64,000 bases of DNA from Spirochaetae bacterium HGW-Spirochaetae-2 (GCA_002839355.1 PGXW01000007.1:1-64000); one strand, 5' to 3'. Counted from the first letter of the stretch, positions 1 through 6,801 are shown. Made by a program: numbers and translations. The notes: generated from the letters alone by a model not told the origin.

Positions 1-15
1 CACCAACCGGGCTTC

Positions 16-1311
16 TTAAATGGAATACCGGTCTTCAATTGCGGAACGGCTAGGTCTTCCGTTCGCGGAAGACCGGTCTTTAAATGGCGGAAAAAGCACC
101 TGTGTAATATTCCATCCAATTTGTGCTGATAGTTTCTTCTCTTTAACAGCCTTATCAAAATCAACGATTTCTTGCTGTATTCCTATACCACTATAACTTG
201 TAGATTCAAGAAAGATTTGGGTTGAGTCACTAAAAAAGACTTCCAGATATCTTTCACCCGATACACGAGAAGGTGTTGGTGCAGGTGGGACAAAGACCGG
301 TGCAACTGGAGATATAGGGCCAGCTGCTAATGCTTCTACAATGAGAGCAAAAAATGGCTCCACGCTAATAGAAACTCCAGCTATATCATCTACATGTCCA
401 GCGTCATCGATATACCTGATACTTAGTGGGTTTTGGGTTTTTTCCAGATATTTTTCCGCCCTCTCTGTTTGGACATGCCACTCATCACTGGACCCTCCAA
501 ATCTGACCATATCATCGTCACCATCTTTTGACAGGGCTTTCCTAGATTCCCAATCGTCATCTATTGCATCAAAAACAACATTTTCAATCCTCCCGTTTCT
601 AACATCAAATTCCACAATCTCGTACCAACCAGTTGAAGATGCATTATCACTCGTCCAATAATTATCACTAATTGCAAAATAATAACCATCTACATATTGT
701 ATATTCGGTATCACTGATTGCGTGATTTTTTTTCCGTCATCTTTGAATTTAATAAAAATTTGGAAATCCTTAAAATTCATTATTGGGTGGTCAACGGAAA
801 TATGCATTGGCCAAAGCCTTTCATTCCTTAAATATTCCAACGGAGTAATCTGAATGCCTTCATCAACTGTCCTCGATTGGAAAAGTTTTTCTTGTCCGTT
901 AGCTAGCCATTCTTGATAGTGAACGAGTTCCTCTTGTTTCTTTCCTTCTAAGACAGAATAAACTTCAGAAACCTCTGAATTCATCTGATTGGTCAGATTT
1001 GAAATCTCAGATTCTTTTCTCTTCTCAAATTGTCGGTCGGTTTCCCATAACTCAGGGGAGGATTGCTCAATCTTGTTGGAGGCAGGCTGATAAGATTTTT
1101 CAATCGCTTCTTTCTGGGTGTTCCATTCCTTTGCATACTTGTCTTCAATATCACTAATGATTTGCTCTGAAACTGAGATTACCTTCATCAACTCTAAAGG
1201 ATCGGTGGTCTTGGAGTTGTCCTCTAGATATATAATCTCCTTAGCCCCATGTGCCATCCCCATCATCCCGATGGTTATGAGTATCAAGATTACGAATAGT
1301 TTTTTGTTCAT
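16..1311 (-). CDS. Exported protein of unknown function
   Basis: A 431-residue protein with a clear N-terminal signal peptide: a Lys pair, then a hydrophobic run rich in Ile/Leu/Met ending in Ala-His-Gly-Ala near residue 23. Residues 45-150 are rich in charged residues and probably alpha-helical or coiled coil. A Pro/Ala-rich stretch near residue 340 (PVAPVFVPPAP) may be a linker. No lipobox or catalytic motif is recognised. A purine-rich GGGGGTG lies shortly before the ATG. The gene is AT-richer than the chromosome further right, as expected for acquired DNA. It could be an envelope or surface protein; function unknown. Confidence 0.75.
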   Translation of the reverse strand: MNKKLFVILILITIGMMGMAHGAKEIIYLEDNSKTTDPLELMKVISVSEQIISDIEDKYAKEWNTQKEAIEKSYQPASNKIEQSSPELWETDRQFEKRKESEISNLTNQMNSEVSEVYSVLEGKKQEELVHYQEWLANGQEKLFQSRTVDEGIQITPLEYLRNERLWPMHISVDHPIMNFKDFQIFIKFKDDGKKITQSVIPNIQYVDGYYFAISDNYWTSDNASSTGWYEIVEFDVRNGRIENVVFDAIDDDWESRKALSKDGDDDMVRFGGSSDEWHVQTERAEKYLEKTQNPLSIRYIDDAGHVDDIAGVSISVEPFFALIVEALAAGPISPVAPVFVPPAPTPSRVSGERYLEVFFSDSTQIFLESTSYSGIGIQQEIVDFDKAVKEKKLSAQIGWNITQVLFPPFKDRSSANGRPSRSAIEDRYSI

Positions 1312-1863
1312 TATCTACACCCCCCTCTCAAAAAGTTCTATTTACCCTTATATATAAACATACACCCCTAAAACACAGAACTCAACCTTATCAACGATTG
1401 GTAAAGGTTTTGAACAATATCTGGTGTCAGACCCTCTTTTCCCCTCCCTCCCAGCTTTCTTCCGGCGGCCCCCCACCCACGCTTTTTGACCCCTCCACCC
1501 CTTACCCAAGCAATTATGCACATTTTATGCATATTTACCCCTTTATATGCACATTCTATACAGTTTAATTGGTACTAACCCCGTGTATTGTGTCACTTAG
1601 TTTGTATATTTATGCAACCGGTGGCCTATCTATCACGCGCGCGAGGGCCGAGTGACCCCTGAATTAACCGCTTTTTGCTTGGTTTGGTAGCGTGATTGCT
1701 TGTGTCTTGAATGTCGAGCCTCTTTAGTCTGTTGGGTGTCTGTGTTGTTGTGTTGTCTATTGGTGGAAAGCATACCACGGTATCACCCCGCATTGCTTTA
1801 AGTTTAAAGCTTTTCATGTTCCAAAAAACCAACAAAAAATCTTTTTTCAAACTTTTTTTGGTA
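1312..1863. other. Intergenic region, no gene seen
   Basis: About 550 bp without a credible gene. It has C-rich tracts around 1440-1500, runs of A and T around 1820-1860, and no good start with a ribosome binding site. Short open frames here have no protein-like composition. Confidence 0.5.
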
Positions 1864-1917
1864 GGTCACATACCGGCTGCACACTCCCCGTAGGGGAGAT
1901 GTGCTGCCGTATGTGCC
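1864..1917. repeat. 54-nt near-perfect inverted repeat
   Basis: The arms AGG-CACATA, GGC, GCACA and TCCCC on the left pair in order with GGGGA, TGTGC, GCC and TATGTG-CCT on the right around a GTA centre. Only short internal mismatches (for example T opposite T) interrupt the stem. There is no T tract on either strand in the terminator position. It could be a recombination, nicking or replication site, or an RNA hairpin upstream of the 1962 promoter. Confidence 0.7.
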
Positions 1918-1961
1918 TATGTGAGAACACCTTGCAAGCAAAAATATTTTCAAAAAAGTGA

Positions 1962-1991
1962 TTGACAGTTTTTTGGTCCTGTGTGTATGCT
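1962..1991 (+). promoter_or_regulatory. Strong promoter of the candidate large RNA
   Basis: TTGACA at 1962-1967, an 18-bp spacer, and TATGCT at 1986-1991. Transcription should start near 1998, directly at the palindrome 2001-2017. The first good start codon with a Shine-Dalgarno sequence is at 2614, so the transcript would have about 600 nt without a clear gene. Confidence 0.75.
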
Positions 1992-1997
1992 TGGGTC

Positions 1998-2590
1998 ATC
2001 GGTTGGACAGTCCAACCCAATCACAACACAGGAGGTGCCATTAACAGTTTGCTAGTTGCAATAGACCTTGCGGGGTTTAGCAACAGTGATACTTCCGTTT
2101 CAGAATTCGTTCCTTGCGGGGTGCGTTGAATGATTCAGGATTCGACGGTTGGAATACCGTTCCCGACATCAGTGGAATTGTAGCGAAAGCTTGCAAGTAT
2201 GCGGTAGCAAGCAAGTAGGAGGTGTCGGCGGTAGTGTGGATTTTTTTACATAGACCTACAGCATGGTGGGCAATCGCGGTGTAGTCCTTGCGAGGGAAAA
2301 CGAATGTTGGGATAGGACCCGGCAACTACACAAGCGGAATGAACGGGGGATAACCTGAAGCGGACGCTAAACTCATGTGCATAGGGCTGGAGTGATTGCT
2401 AGGTGTGGTATTCCCGATAGCGAAAGCATTATGCCCGAAAGGGAACAATGCAGGGCACAGGATTGTAGGCATACAATGCAAACCCTCTACAGAAAACTGT
2501 AGTCATAGCGACAATATTGTCACGAGCTTTGCATTATTACTTGTTTTGCAGGTAATTGTGGAACGCTTGTGCGTCCATACAACAAACAGC
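1998..2590 (+). ncRNA. Candidate large structured RNA (about 600 nt)
   Basis: Downstream of the 1962 promoter the sequence is crowded with local hairpins and lacks a convincing gene. Clear ones are: TTGCTA/TAGCAA at 2049-2083 enclosing AGACC/GGTTT; CGTTGAAT/ATTCGACG at 2124-2147; GCTTGC/GCAAGC at 2189-2212; GCATT/AATGC near 2426-2451 enclosing CCC-GAAA-GGG; ATTGT/ACAAT near 2462-2477; CTACAG-AAAA-CTGTAG near 2487-2502; and ACGC-TTGT-GCGT near 2563-2574. The motif CCTTGCGRGG occurs three times (about 2066, 2112 and 2287). The size, hairpin density and mobile-element location resemble large ornate phage RNAs such as GOLLD or ROOL, but I recognise no family signature. The 3' end is not marked by a terminator. 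An alternative is a chain of very short ORFs (for example 2396-2617). Confidence 0.5.
2001..2017. promoter_or_regulatory. Operator palindrome, probably for the RHH regulator
   Basis: GGTTGGAC-A-GTCCAACC is a perfect 8-bp inverted repeat with a 1-bp centre, placed at the expected transcription start. One half (CAGTCCAACCC) recurs at 3443-3453 inside the promoter of the ribbon-helix-helix gene 3239-3418. The shared sequence suggests that this small regulator binds both sites. It would also form a 5'-terminal hairpin in the RNA. Confidence 0.6.
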
Positions 2591-2613
2591 CGAAAAGGCA
2601 ATAGGAGTAAACT

Positions 2614-3183
2614 ATGAGCACAGAAAACACCGAAAAAATGACCGAGAAAGACAAGAAGGCCGCAATTGACGCAGTATTGGCATTGATAGCGAAAGATGCC
2701 CAAAAGGGTGTAGCCATGACTACAGGGGAAGTGGGCAAACTGCTTGCTCAGGTCGATGGTGTGCTATCGGATTTGGCCGCGAAAGTAGCAAAAACGGATG
2801 AGAATGCGCCGGTATGGAATTTGGATCTTACCCCTGTGACTATCACCATTGCAGGGGAAAAGCGTCAATGGATTGAAGTATCAGGTTTGGATAAAAATGC
2901 CCGAGTCCAACTGTCTGATGATGGTACGGGGAAAGTGGTGGTCCACGTCACACCCAAGAAGGCAAAAAGCGCGGAAGCCAAAGCATATTTTGACGCTATC
3001 GTTGGCGCTACAAAAGACCTTACTGTTGCGGTGACGGTGAGAAAAGCAGTGGCAGGTAAAACATTCCGGCAGGTGTGGGCAATTGCTGGTGCCCAACAGC
3101 AGAAGCGCGTGGAAAAGAAGTTTGCGGACCTGTGTCCCCCAATGGTCGAGAAAAAAGTAAAGGTGGTCAAGAAAGCGGCATAA
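2614..3183 (+). CDS. Hypothetical element protein, basic C terminus
   Basis: A 189-residue protein starting after AGGAG with a 6-nt spacer. Residues 1-60 are charged and probably helical. The middle (about 65-120) has alternating hydrophobic residues typical of beta structure. The C terminus is strongly basic (KKVKVVKKAA), which suggests nucleic-acid binding. There is no cysteine cluster, membrane segment or catalytic motif that I recognise. It is the first convincing gene after the 1962 promoter, so it would be co-transcribed with the structured leader, and it is followed directly by a tRNA-like fold. It could bind that RNA, but this is only an inference from position and charge. Confidence 0.7.
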   Translation: MSTENTEKMTEKDKKAAIDAVLALIAKDAQKGVAMTTGEVGKLLAQVDGVLSDLAAKVAKTDENAPVWNLDLTPVTITIAGEKRQWIEVSGLDKNARVQLSDDGTGKVVVHVTPKKAKSAEAKAYFDAIVGATKDLTVAVTVRKAVAGKTFRQVWAIAGAQQQKRVEKKFADLCPPMVEKKVKVVKKAA

Positions 3184-3191
3184 CTACCATT

Positions 3192-3238
3192 ACCCCGCAA
3201 CCGGTGTTTCAAGGGTGGTTCAACTCCACCCGCGGGGT
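3192..3238 (+). other. Hairpin resembling tRNA acceptor/T-arm stack
   Basis: GGGTGG-TTCAACT-CCACCC (3213-3231) is a 6-bp stem with a 7-nt loop of T-loop type. Its 3' strand runs directly into GCGGGGT (3232-3238), which pairs with ACCCCGC at 3192-3198. This gives a coaxial 13-bp helix like a tRNA top half, with only 14 nt in place of the D and anticodon arms. It follows the stop codon of the 2614 gene. It lacks a T tract, so it is not an ordinary terminator. Confidence 0.5.
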
Positions 3239-3418
3239 TTATGTGTCCTTGTGTTGCATGTAAAACCGAATAGCATCTTTAACAACACCCTGCATTGAAG
3301 GTTGGGATTCCAACCATTCAATAATGTCAGAATCAGTCGAACGCATTAGGTTAAGGACGACTTTTCGCTTGTGTTGTTTTAAGTATTCAGCATGTTTCTC
3401 TTTATCTTTATAAGGCAT
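3239..3418 (-). CDS. Small ribbon-helix-helix (CopG/Arc-like) regulator
   Basis: A 59-residue protein. The N terminus is basic (YKDKEKHAEYLKQHKRK), followed by a short beta strand (VVLNLMRS) and two predicted helices (DSDIIEWLESQP and MQGVVKDAIRFYMQ), the ribbon-helix-helix order. Such proteins are usually dimeric DNA binders in plasmids and phages. It starts at ATG after TAGGAG. Its promoter spacer contains CAGTCCAACCC, also found in the palindrome 2001-2017, which suggests autoregulation and control of the 1962 promoter. Confidence 0.75.
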   Translation of the reverse strand: MPYKDKEKHAEYLKQHKRKVVLNLMRSTDSDIIEWLESQPSMQGVVKDAIRFYMQHKDT

Positions 3419-3434
3419 TTTAACTCCTACATTT

Positions 3435-3463
3435 AGGATAGTCAGTCCAACCCATTAAATCAA
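3435..3463 (-). promoter_or_regulatory. Promoter of RHH gene with operator half site
   Basis: On the minus strand, TTGATT (3458-3463) and TATCCT (3435-3440) are separated by 17 bp. The spacer contains GGGTTGGACTG, matching half of the palindrome at 2001-2017. This placement would let the RHH protein repress its own promoter. Confidence 0.6.
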
Positions 3464-3483
3464 GGGGAAACCGTATTTTCCCC
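3464..3483. other. Hairpin upstream of the ArdC operon
   Basis: GGGGAAA-CCGTAT-TTTCCCC forms a 7-bp stem, followed by AAAATTTTTA. It could end transcription coming from either side. A second small hairpin, GCCC-AAA-GGGC, precedes the AAGGAGG of the 3518 gene. Confidence 0.4.
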
Positions 3484-3517
3484 AAAATTTTTACGCCCAA
3501 AGGGCAAGGAGGATCGT

Positions 3518-3745
3518 ATGGCAATAGTGTCGATACGTGACGGAAAGTATGTGGACCGGTGGGAAATCAAACCCATCGATATCACTCATTTCAGTATGCG
3601 CATGGCAGGTAGTGACGGCATATGTCTGTCATTCCATGTGGGTGAATTCGCCCATGTGAAAAGCTTCTACGAAGCGTTGAATCAATGGTTGTGTGGGCAA
3701 CAGGATATCGACGGTATGGAATTCGTCAGAGAGGTATGCGCATGA
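3518..3745 (+). CDS. Hypothetical protein
   Basis: A 75-residue protein with AAGGAGG before its ATG. It has mixed beta/alpha composition, with a Gly-Ser-Asp-Gly turn and a C-terminal helix rich in aromatic residues. No family is recognised. Its stop overlaps the next start as ATGA, so it is the first gene of a coupled operon with the SSB-like and ArdC-like genes. Confidence 0.65.
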   Translation: MAIVSIRDGKYVDRWEIKPIDITHFSMRMAGSDGICLSFHVGEFAHVKSFYEALNQWLCGQQDIDGMEFVREVCA

Positions 3746-4032
3746 GAAGTCTAAACAGCATCCTCATCGAGGGCGAATTGTCAACAAATCCCGATTGGGA
3801 CCGCTTGCGGTGTGTGTTCACCTTACGCGTAGCCCAACAGGATTTTGCAGGTGTTGTTACGCACTTTGAGATACCGGTTGTGATTGCCCAACGCAATCTA
3901 GCCCAAAGTGTCATGGTCGCGTTGAAAAGCGGGGATGCAATCAGGTGCGTGGGGAAACTGTCACCGGTGGATGATGTGCTTAGCATCATTCCCGAGCATA
4001 TCGAATACAACCAAGGAGGGAAGGACAGATGA
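3742..4032 (+). CDS. SSB-like OB-fold protein
   Basis: A 96-residue protein starting at the ATGA overlap (3742) rather than at an upstream in-frame codon. The pattern 'LNSILIEGEL..NPDW...VCVFTLRVAQ' (approximate), a central hydrophobic strand, and 'VALKSGDAIRCVGKLS' match the OB fold of single-stranded DNA-binding proteins. It lacks the acidic DDDIPF-like tail of a canonical SSB, unlike the second SSB at 9898. A role at single-stranded intermediates in plasmid or phage replication is likely. It overlaps the ArdC-like gene by ATGA. Confidence 0.6.
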   Translation: MRSLNSILIEGELSTNPDWDRLRCVFTLRVAQQDFAGVVTHFEIPVVIAQRNLAQSVMVALKSGDAIRCVGKLSPVDDVLSIIPEHIEYNQGGKDR

Positions 4033-4910
4033 GTATATACGACAAAGTAACCGAACGGATCGTTGCTTATATAGAGGAGAACAAGGCATTGCCGTGGCGC
4101 AAGCCGTGGGCAATCACCAACGTTACTCCACAATCTCACCGCAACCTTGTCAGTGGCCATGTGTATCGTGGGATGAACATGTTGCTCACCGGTCTATCAG
4201 GATATGAGACGCCCTATTGGTTGACGGTGAAGCAAGCGAACAAGATGGGTGCGAAAATCCGCAAGGGCGAACATGGCACACCGGTGATATTCTGGTCCAC
4301 CTTCGATGCCCAGGATGAGGATGAAGAAAAATTCCGTACCAAGGGATTCTACAAGAGCTACACGGTGTTCAACGTCGCCCAATGCGATAACGTGGCCTAC
4401 GAGCAACCTACTGATACCATAGTCAAACCCTTCGATTCGATAGCACAAGCGGATTCTGTGATAGAGGCAATGCCACTAGCCCCTAAAATCATCCATCGGG
4501 GAAATCGGGCCGCCTATTCGCCCTTGAGCGATGTGGTGAGCATTCCTATCAAAGGCGCGTTCGATACACCGCAGGATTATTACAGCACACTCTTTCACGA
4601 ACTGGCGCACGCTACCGGCCATGAAAAGCGGTTGGGACGGTTCAAGACCGAGAAGGTAAACCATCAATTCGCCTCACGTTCGTACAGCAAGGAGGAACTG
4701 GTAGCCGAAATGGCCTCATGCTTCGTGCTCAATGAGTTGGGTATCGAAACTGAACAAACCGAGTCCAACAGTCTTGCGTATCTGGATGGATGGGTGAAAA
4801 CCCTCAAAGGCGATGCACGGATGATCGTTCAGGCTTCAGGCAAGGCGGTAAAGGCCGCCCAATTCATACTCAATCGATATCAAAGCCAACAACAGGAGGT
4901 GGCAGCATGA
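4029..4910 (+). CDS. ArdC-like antirestriction / ssDNA-binding metallopeptidase
   Basis: A 293-residue protein with the ArdC layout. The N-terminal domain (about 1-120) contains PWRKPW, a 'GHVYRGMNMLLT' segment and 'W.T.KQANKMGAKIRKGEHGTPV'. A C-terminal zincin-like domain carries HELAH at residues 190-194 followed by GHEKRLGR. ArdC proteins bind single-stranded DNA and protect incoming plasmid DNA from restriction. This fits a mobile element that itself carries an Mrr-type nuclease. It is translationally coupled to the SSB-like gene and followed by a chain of small ORFs. Confidence 0.85.
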   Translation: MSIYDKVTERIVAYIEENKALPWRKPWAITNVTPQSHRNLVSGHVYRGMNMLLTGLSGYETPYWLTVKQANKMGAKIRKGEHGTPVIFWSTFDAQDEDEEKFRTKGFYKSYTVFNVAQCDNVAYEQPTDTIVKPFDSIAQADSVIEAMPLAPKIIHRGNRAAYSPLSDVVSIPIKGAFDTPQDYYSTLFHELAHATGHEKRLGRFKTEKVNHQFASRSYSKEELVAEMASCFVLNELGIETEQTESNSLAYLDGWVKTLKGDARMIVQASGKAVKAAQFILNRYQSQQQEVAA

Positions 4911-5071
4911 AACACGCACAAAATTGTGACCGTAAATGGGGAACCAGAAGACTGGTCAGGCATCAGGGACGGCTACGCAAGGAACTGAAGATGTATCCGT
5001 TTGACGGTAGTATCGAACTCGAATTGAGTGAATGCGTATCGCTACTACAGACAAGGAGGAAAGCCTCATGA
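4907..5071 (+). CDS. Small basic hypothetical protein
   Basis: A 54-residue protein with AGGAGGTGGCAGC before its ATG. Its N-terminal half is very basic (DRKWGTRRLVRHQGRLRKELK) and the rest is neutral to acidic. It overlaps the ArdC-like gene by ATGA and the next small ORF in the same way. No family is recognised. Confidence 0.5.
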   Translation: MKHAQNCDRKWGTRRLVRHQGRLRKELKMYPFDGSIELELSECVSLLQTRRKAS

Positions 5072-5154
5072 ACAGCATGAATTATGGACCGGAGGAGTTG
5101 GAAATCATCGCTCAGATTCAGAGCGCGGGAAGCATCGGTGGAAACCGAGTATAG
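5068..5154 (+). CDS. Very small ORF (28 aa)
   Basis: It starts at an ATGA overlap after AAGGAGGAAAGCCTC, which is a good Shine-Dalgarno sequence. The product is acidic to neutral and short. Coupling and the binding site are the only support, so it may not make a stable protein. Confidence 0.4.
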   Translation: MNSMNYGPEELEIIAQIQSAGSIGGNRV

Positions 5155-5161
5155 GAACACT

Positions 5162-5248
5162 ATGAGAATCAGAATCATCGTCATTACAGACATACAAACA
5201 GAAGATATGCCCCTTGAAAACGGTGCGCCAACACCCAAAGCGGCATGA
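5162..5248 (+). CDS. Very small ORF (28 aa)
   Basis: The product begins MRIRIIVITDIQ, one hydrophobic strand, and ends in a Pro/Ala tail. The ribosome binding site is weak (GGAAC). It fills the gap between the 5068 and 5288 genes. Low confidence. Confidence 0.3.
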   Translation: MRIRIIVITDIQTEDMPLENGAPTPKAA

Positions 5249-5287
5249 AGCCCCCACGAAAACTACCAACCAAAGAGGAAACTACAC

Positions 5288-5719
5288 ATGATTGAACACC
5301 AGGAGATTATCAAGTGCCTATCGGAAAAAGAATGCAGAGAAACGCTTGTCAGGATATTGCAGGAGAATCCCGACATCATCAAAGCTAAATATGAACACCT
5401 GCTGGATCTCACCAAAAAGCGTATCGAGCATTTCAAGGCAAATCAGACTGAAAAGGAAACGCCCATTTTGTTCGAACGGATATCGGGCTATGAACATTAT
5501 GCGCCTTATTTCATCAACGGCGATCCAAGTGGTCTCAATGACAAATCCAAGCAGGATGCGGACGAATTCATCCGTCACATGAAGTGGGAATTCGGAGACG
5601 ATGCACTGATTGTGAGTGCCGATGACCAAGCGCGGTTTTCCTATCCCGAATACGGTGGACAAATCGGGTCTGTCATCAACTATACCGTCGCCTATACCCA
5701 AAAGGAGAGATATCGATGA
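5288..5719 (+). CDS. Hypothetical protein
   Basis: A 143-residue protein. The first 60 residues are charged and helical (CLSEKECRETLVRIL...). The second half has aromatic residues and acidic patches (DDALIVSADDQARFSYPEYGG). AAAGAGGAAACTACAC precedes the ATG. No family is recognised. It lies between ArdC-like and RadC-like genes in the same direction, with ATGA overlap to the next small ORF. Confidence 0.6.
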   Translation: MIEHQEIIKCLSEKECRETLVRILQENPDIIKAKYEHLLDLTKKRIEHFKANQTEKETPILFERISGYEHYAPYFINGDPSGLNDKSKQDADEFIRHMKWEFGDDALIVSADDQARFSYPEYGGQIGSVINYTVAYTQKERYR

Positions 5720-5784
5720 ACACCTGTAAAATTGTTGAAGCAAAACCCGATTGCTCGGAGTCAATTGAGAGGAGAGGCCGATGA
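5716..5784 (+). CDS. Very small ORF (22 aa)
   Basis: It begins in an ATGA overlap after AAAGGAGAGATATCG and ends in an ATGA overlap with 5781. It may serve mainly to couple translation along the operon. Confidence 0.3.
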   Translation: MNTCKIVEAKPDCSESIERRGR

Positions 5785-5954
5785 CCATAGAACAGATGTG
5801 CATCATAGAGATTGCAGTGCTCAACGCTTACGATTTTGTCAGTGGTCCGTTGAGTGCTGCACAGGAGGAACTTGAGGACTACGGGTACTCATGGGATGAC
5901 GAATGTGAGCGCTACGCCCTGAAGGTGCTCGAATCGATAGGAGAATGCGCATGA
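5781..5954 (+). CDS. Small acidic hypothetical protein
   Basis: A 57-residue acidic protein (many Glu/Asp, with EELEDYGYSWDDECERYALKV as core). GAGAGGAGAGGCCG precedes the ATG. ATGA overlaps join it to both neighbours. No family is recognised; the acidity could suit a DNA mimic or a partner of the basic 4907 product, but this is speculation. Confidence 0.5.
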   Translation: MTIEQMCIIEIAVLNAYDFVSGPLSAAQEELEDYGYSWDDECERYALKVLESIGECA

Positions 5955-6121
5955 AATGCCGGTTATGCAAAGGTGAGCATATGAACACCTCAGACGAATA
6001 CACTACTTACCATTTGGATGGGACCTGCTTGGTCATCGAAGAGGATTTCAAGCAGGGGGAACCGTACCGCACCTATATAGATATGAACCATTGCCCTGAA
6101 TGCGGAAGGAGATTGATATGA
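5951..6121 (+). CDS. Small zinc-ribbon-like protein
   Basis: A 56-residue protein with a CxxC at residues 3-6 (CRLC) and a CPEC knuckle near the C terminus, a layout expected to bind one zinc ion. The middle is a beta-rich spacer. ATGA overlaps link it to 5781 and to the RadC-like gene. Role unknown; small zinc ribbons in phage operons often contact nucleic acids or proteins. Confidence 0.55.
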   Translation: MKCRLCKGEHMNTSDEYTTYHLDGTCLVIEEDFKQGEPYRTYIDMNHCPECGRRLI

Positions 6122-6576
6122 TTGTAGCGGAAAAATTGATGAGACATACGAAAGCCCAACTGGTGGATATACTAATGAGCAGTGCCGATAGTCAGGTGAT
6201 ATTTCCCAGCGATCTCGTAGAGGTGTTGGCCGACCGCCTCGATCCGTATCGGTTTGCCAAGCAGGAACACTTTCTGGTTGCCACCCTGAATGGAGCACAT
6301 CGGGTGATAAACCTGCATGAGATATCCAAGGGACTGGTCAATCACACCCTAGTCCATCCTCGTGAAGTATACCGAAAAGCGCTTGAGGACAACGCTGTTG
6401 CCATCATATTGGCACACAATCACCCCAGTGGAATTCTGAAGCCCAGTTGCGACGATTTGCATGTGAACGAAAGGTTGAAGAATGCGGGAGAATTGATGGG
6501 AATCACCGTACTGGACCATATCATATTCGGTCCAAACCTCGGATTCTACAGCTTCATGGAATCGGGGGAATTCTGA
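6118..6576 (+). CDS. RadC-family JAB-domain protein
   Basis: A 152-residue protein. The JAMM motif is visible as H100-N-H102-PSG with D112, in 'AHNHPSG...SCDD', and 'HPREVYRKALEDNAVAIILAHNHPSG' (in part) is typical of the RadC/YkfG/phage family. Length fits the catalytic domain alone, without the N-terminal helix-hairpin-helix of chromosomal RadC. Members are common on plasmids and phages, often beside ArdC or ERF genes; their biochemical role is unsettled. The start at the ATGA overlap (6118) is preferred over an upstream in-frame codon. Confidence 0.85.
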   Translation: MIVAEKLMRHTKAQLVDILMSSADSQVIFPSDLVEVLADRLDPYRFAKQEHFLVATLNGAHRVINLHEISKGLVNHTLVHPREVYRKALEDNAVAIILAHNHPSGILKPSCDDLHVNERLKNAGELMGITVLDHIIFGPNLGFYSFMESGEF

Positions 6577-6582
6577 AGCATT

Positions 6583-6618
6583 CCAACGCCTGTTGAACAC
6601 ACGTTCAACGGTTGTTGG
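6583..6618. repeat. Inverted repeat after radC-like gene
   Basis: CCAAC (6583-6587) and GTTGAAC (6592-6598) pair with GTTCAAC (6603-6609) and GTTGG (6614-6618) around an ACAC loop. There is no T tract. It may be part of the adjacent origin or an mRNA 3' end. Confidence 0.55.
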
Positions 6619-6647
6619 GAAGGAGTGCCGATTTGGAGATATTTCAT

Positions 6648-6761
6648 TTATCCACAACGTTTTCCACAAGGCTTTTGACCGGTTGTGGATAACGGCCTAC
6701 CACGTAGTATCTTATAAGAACTCTCTTAGAAGATTATTTAATATATAGTCTTTCTTACTTG
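6648..6761. other. Candidate replication origin: three DnaA boxes and AT-rich DUE
   Basis: TTATCCACA at 6648-6656, TTTTCCACA at 6660-6668, and TTATCCACA on the other strand at 6684-6692 all match the DnaA-box consensus TTWTNCACA. Immediately to the right, 6703-6760 is almost pure A/T with TTATAAGAA, TTAGAAGA and TTTAATATATAG, suitable as an unwinding element. The site lies between two transcription modules and before a terminator, where plasmid or phage origins are often found. It suggests DnaA-dependent autonomous replication when excised. No Rep protein is recognised beside it. Confidence 0.6.
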
Positions 6762-6801
6762 ATAGAGCATAGGAGGTACTAAAGACCTCCTATTGCTCTA
6801 T
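6762..6801. terminator. Bidirectional terminator
   Basis: ATAGAGCATAGGAGGT pairs with ACCTCCTATTGCTCTAT around ACTAAAG with a single bulge. The flanks are A/T-rich on both sides. It can end the RadC-side transcription and that of the leftward repressor gene. Confidence 0.7.

Noticed and set aside
1864-1917. Protelomerase (hairpin telomere) target or rho-independent terminator
   Set aside because: No protelomerase gene is visible and no T tract follows on either strand, so neither name can be supported.
2040-2129. 30-codon frame from ATT after GGAGG
   Set aside because: ATT starts are very rare and the frame overlaps the hairpins at 2049-2083 and 2124-2147. Kept only as an alternative reading of the leader.
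2396-2617. 73-codon open frame ending in an ATGA overlap with the 2614 gene
   Set aside because: It starts at TTG without a ribosome site, its composition is not protein-like, and it runs through several clear hairpins. The 2614 gene has its own AGGAG.
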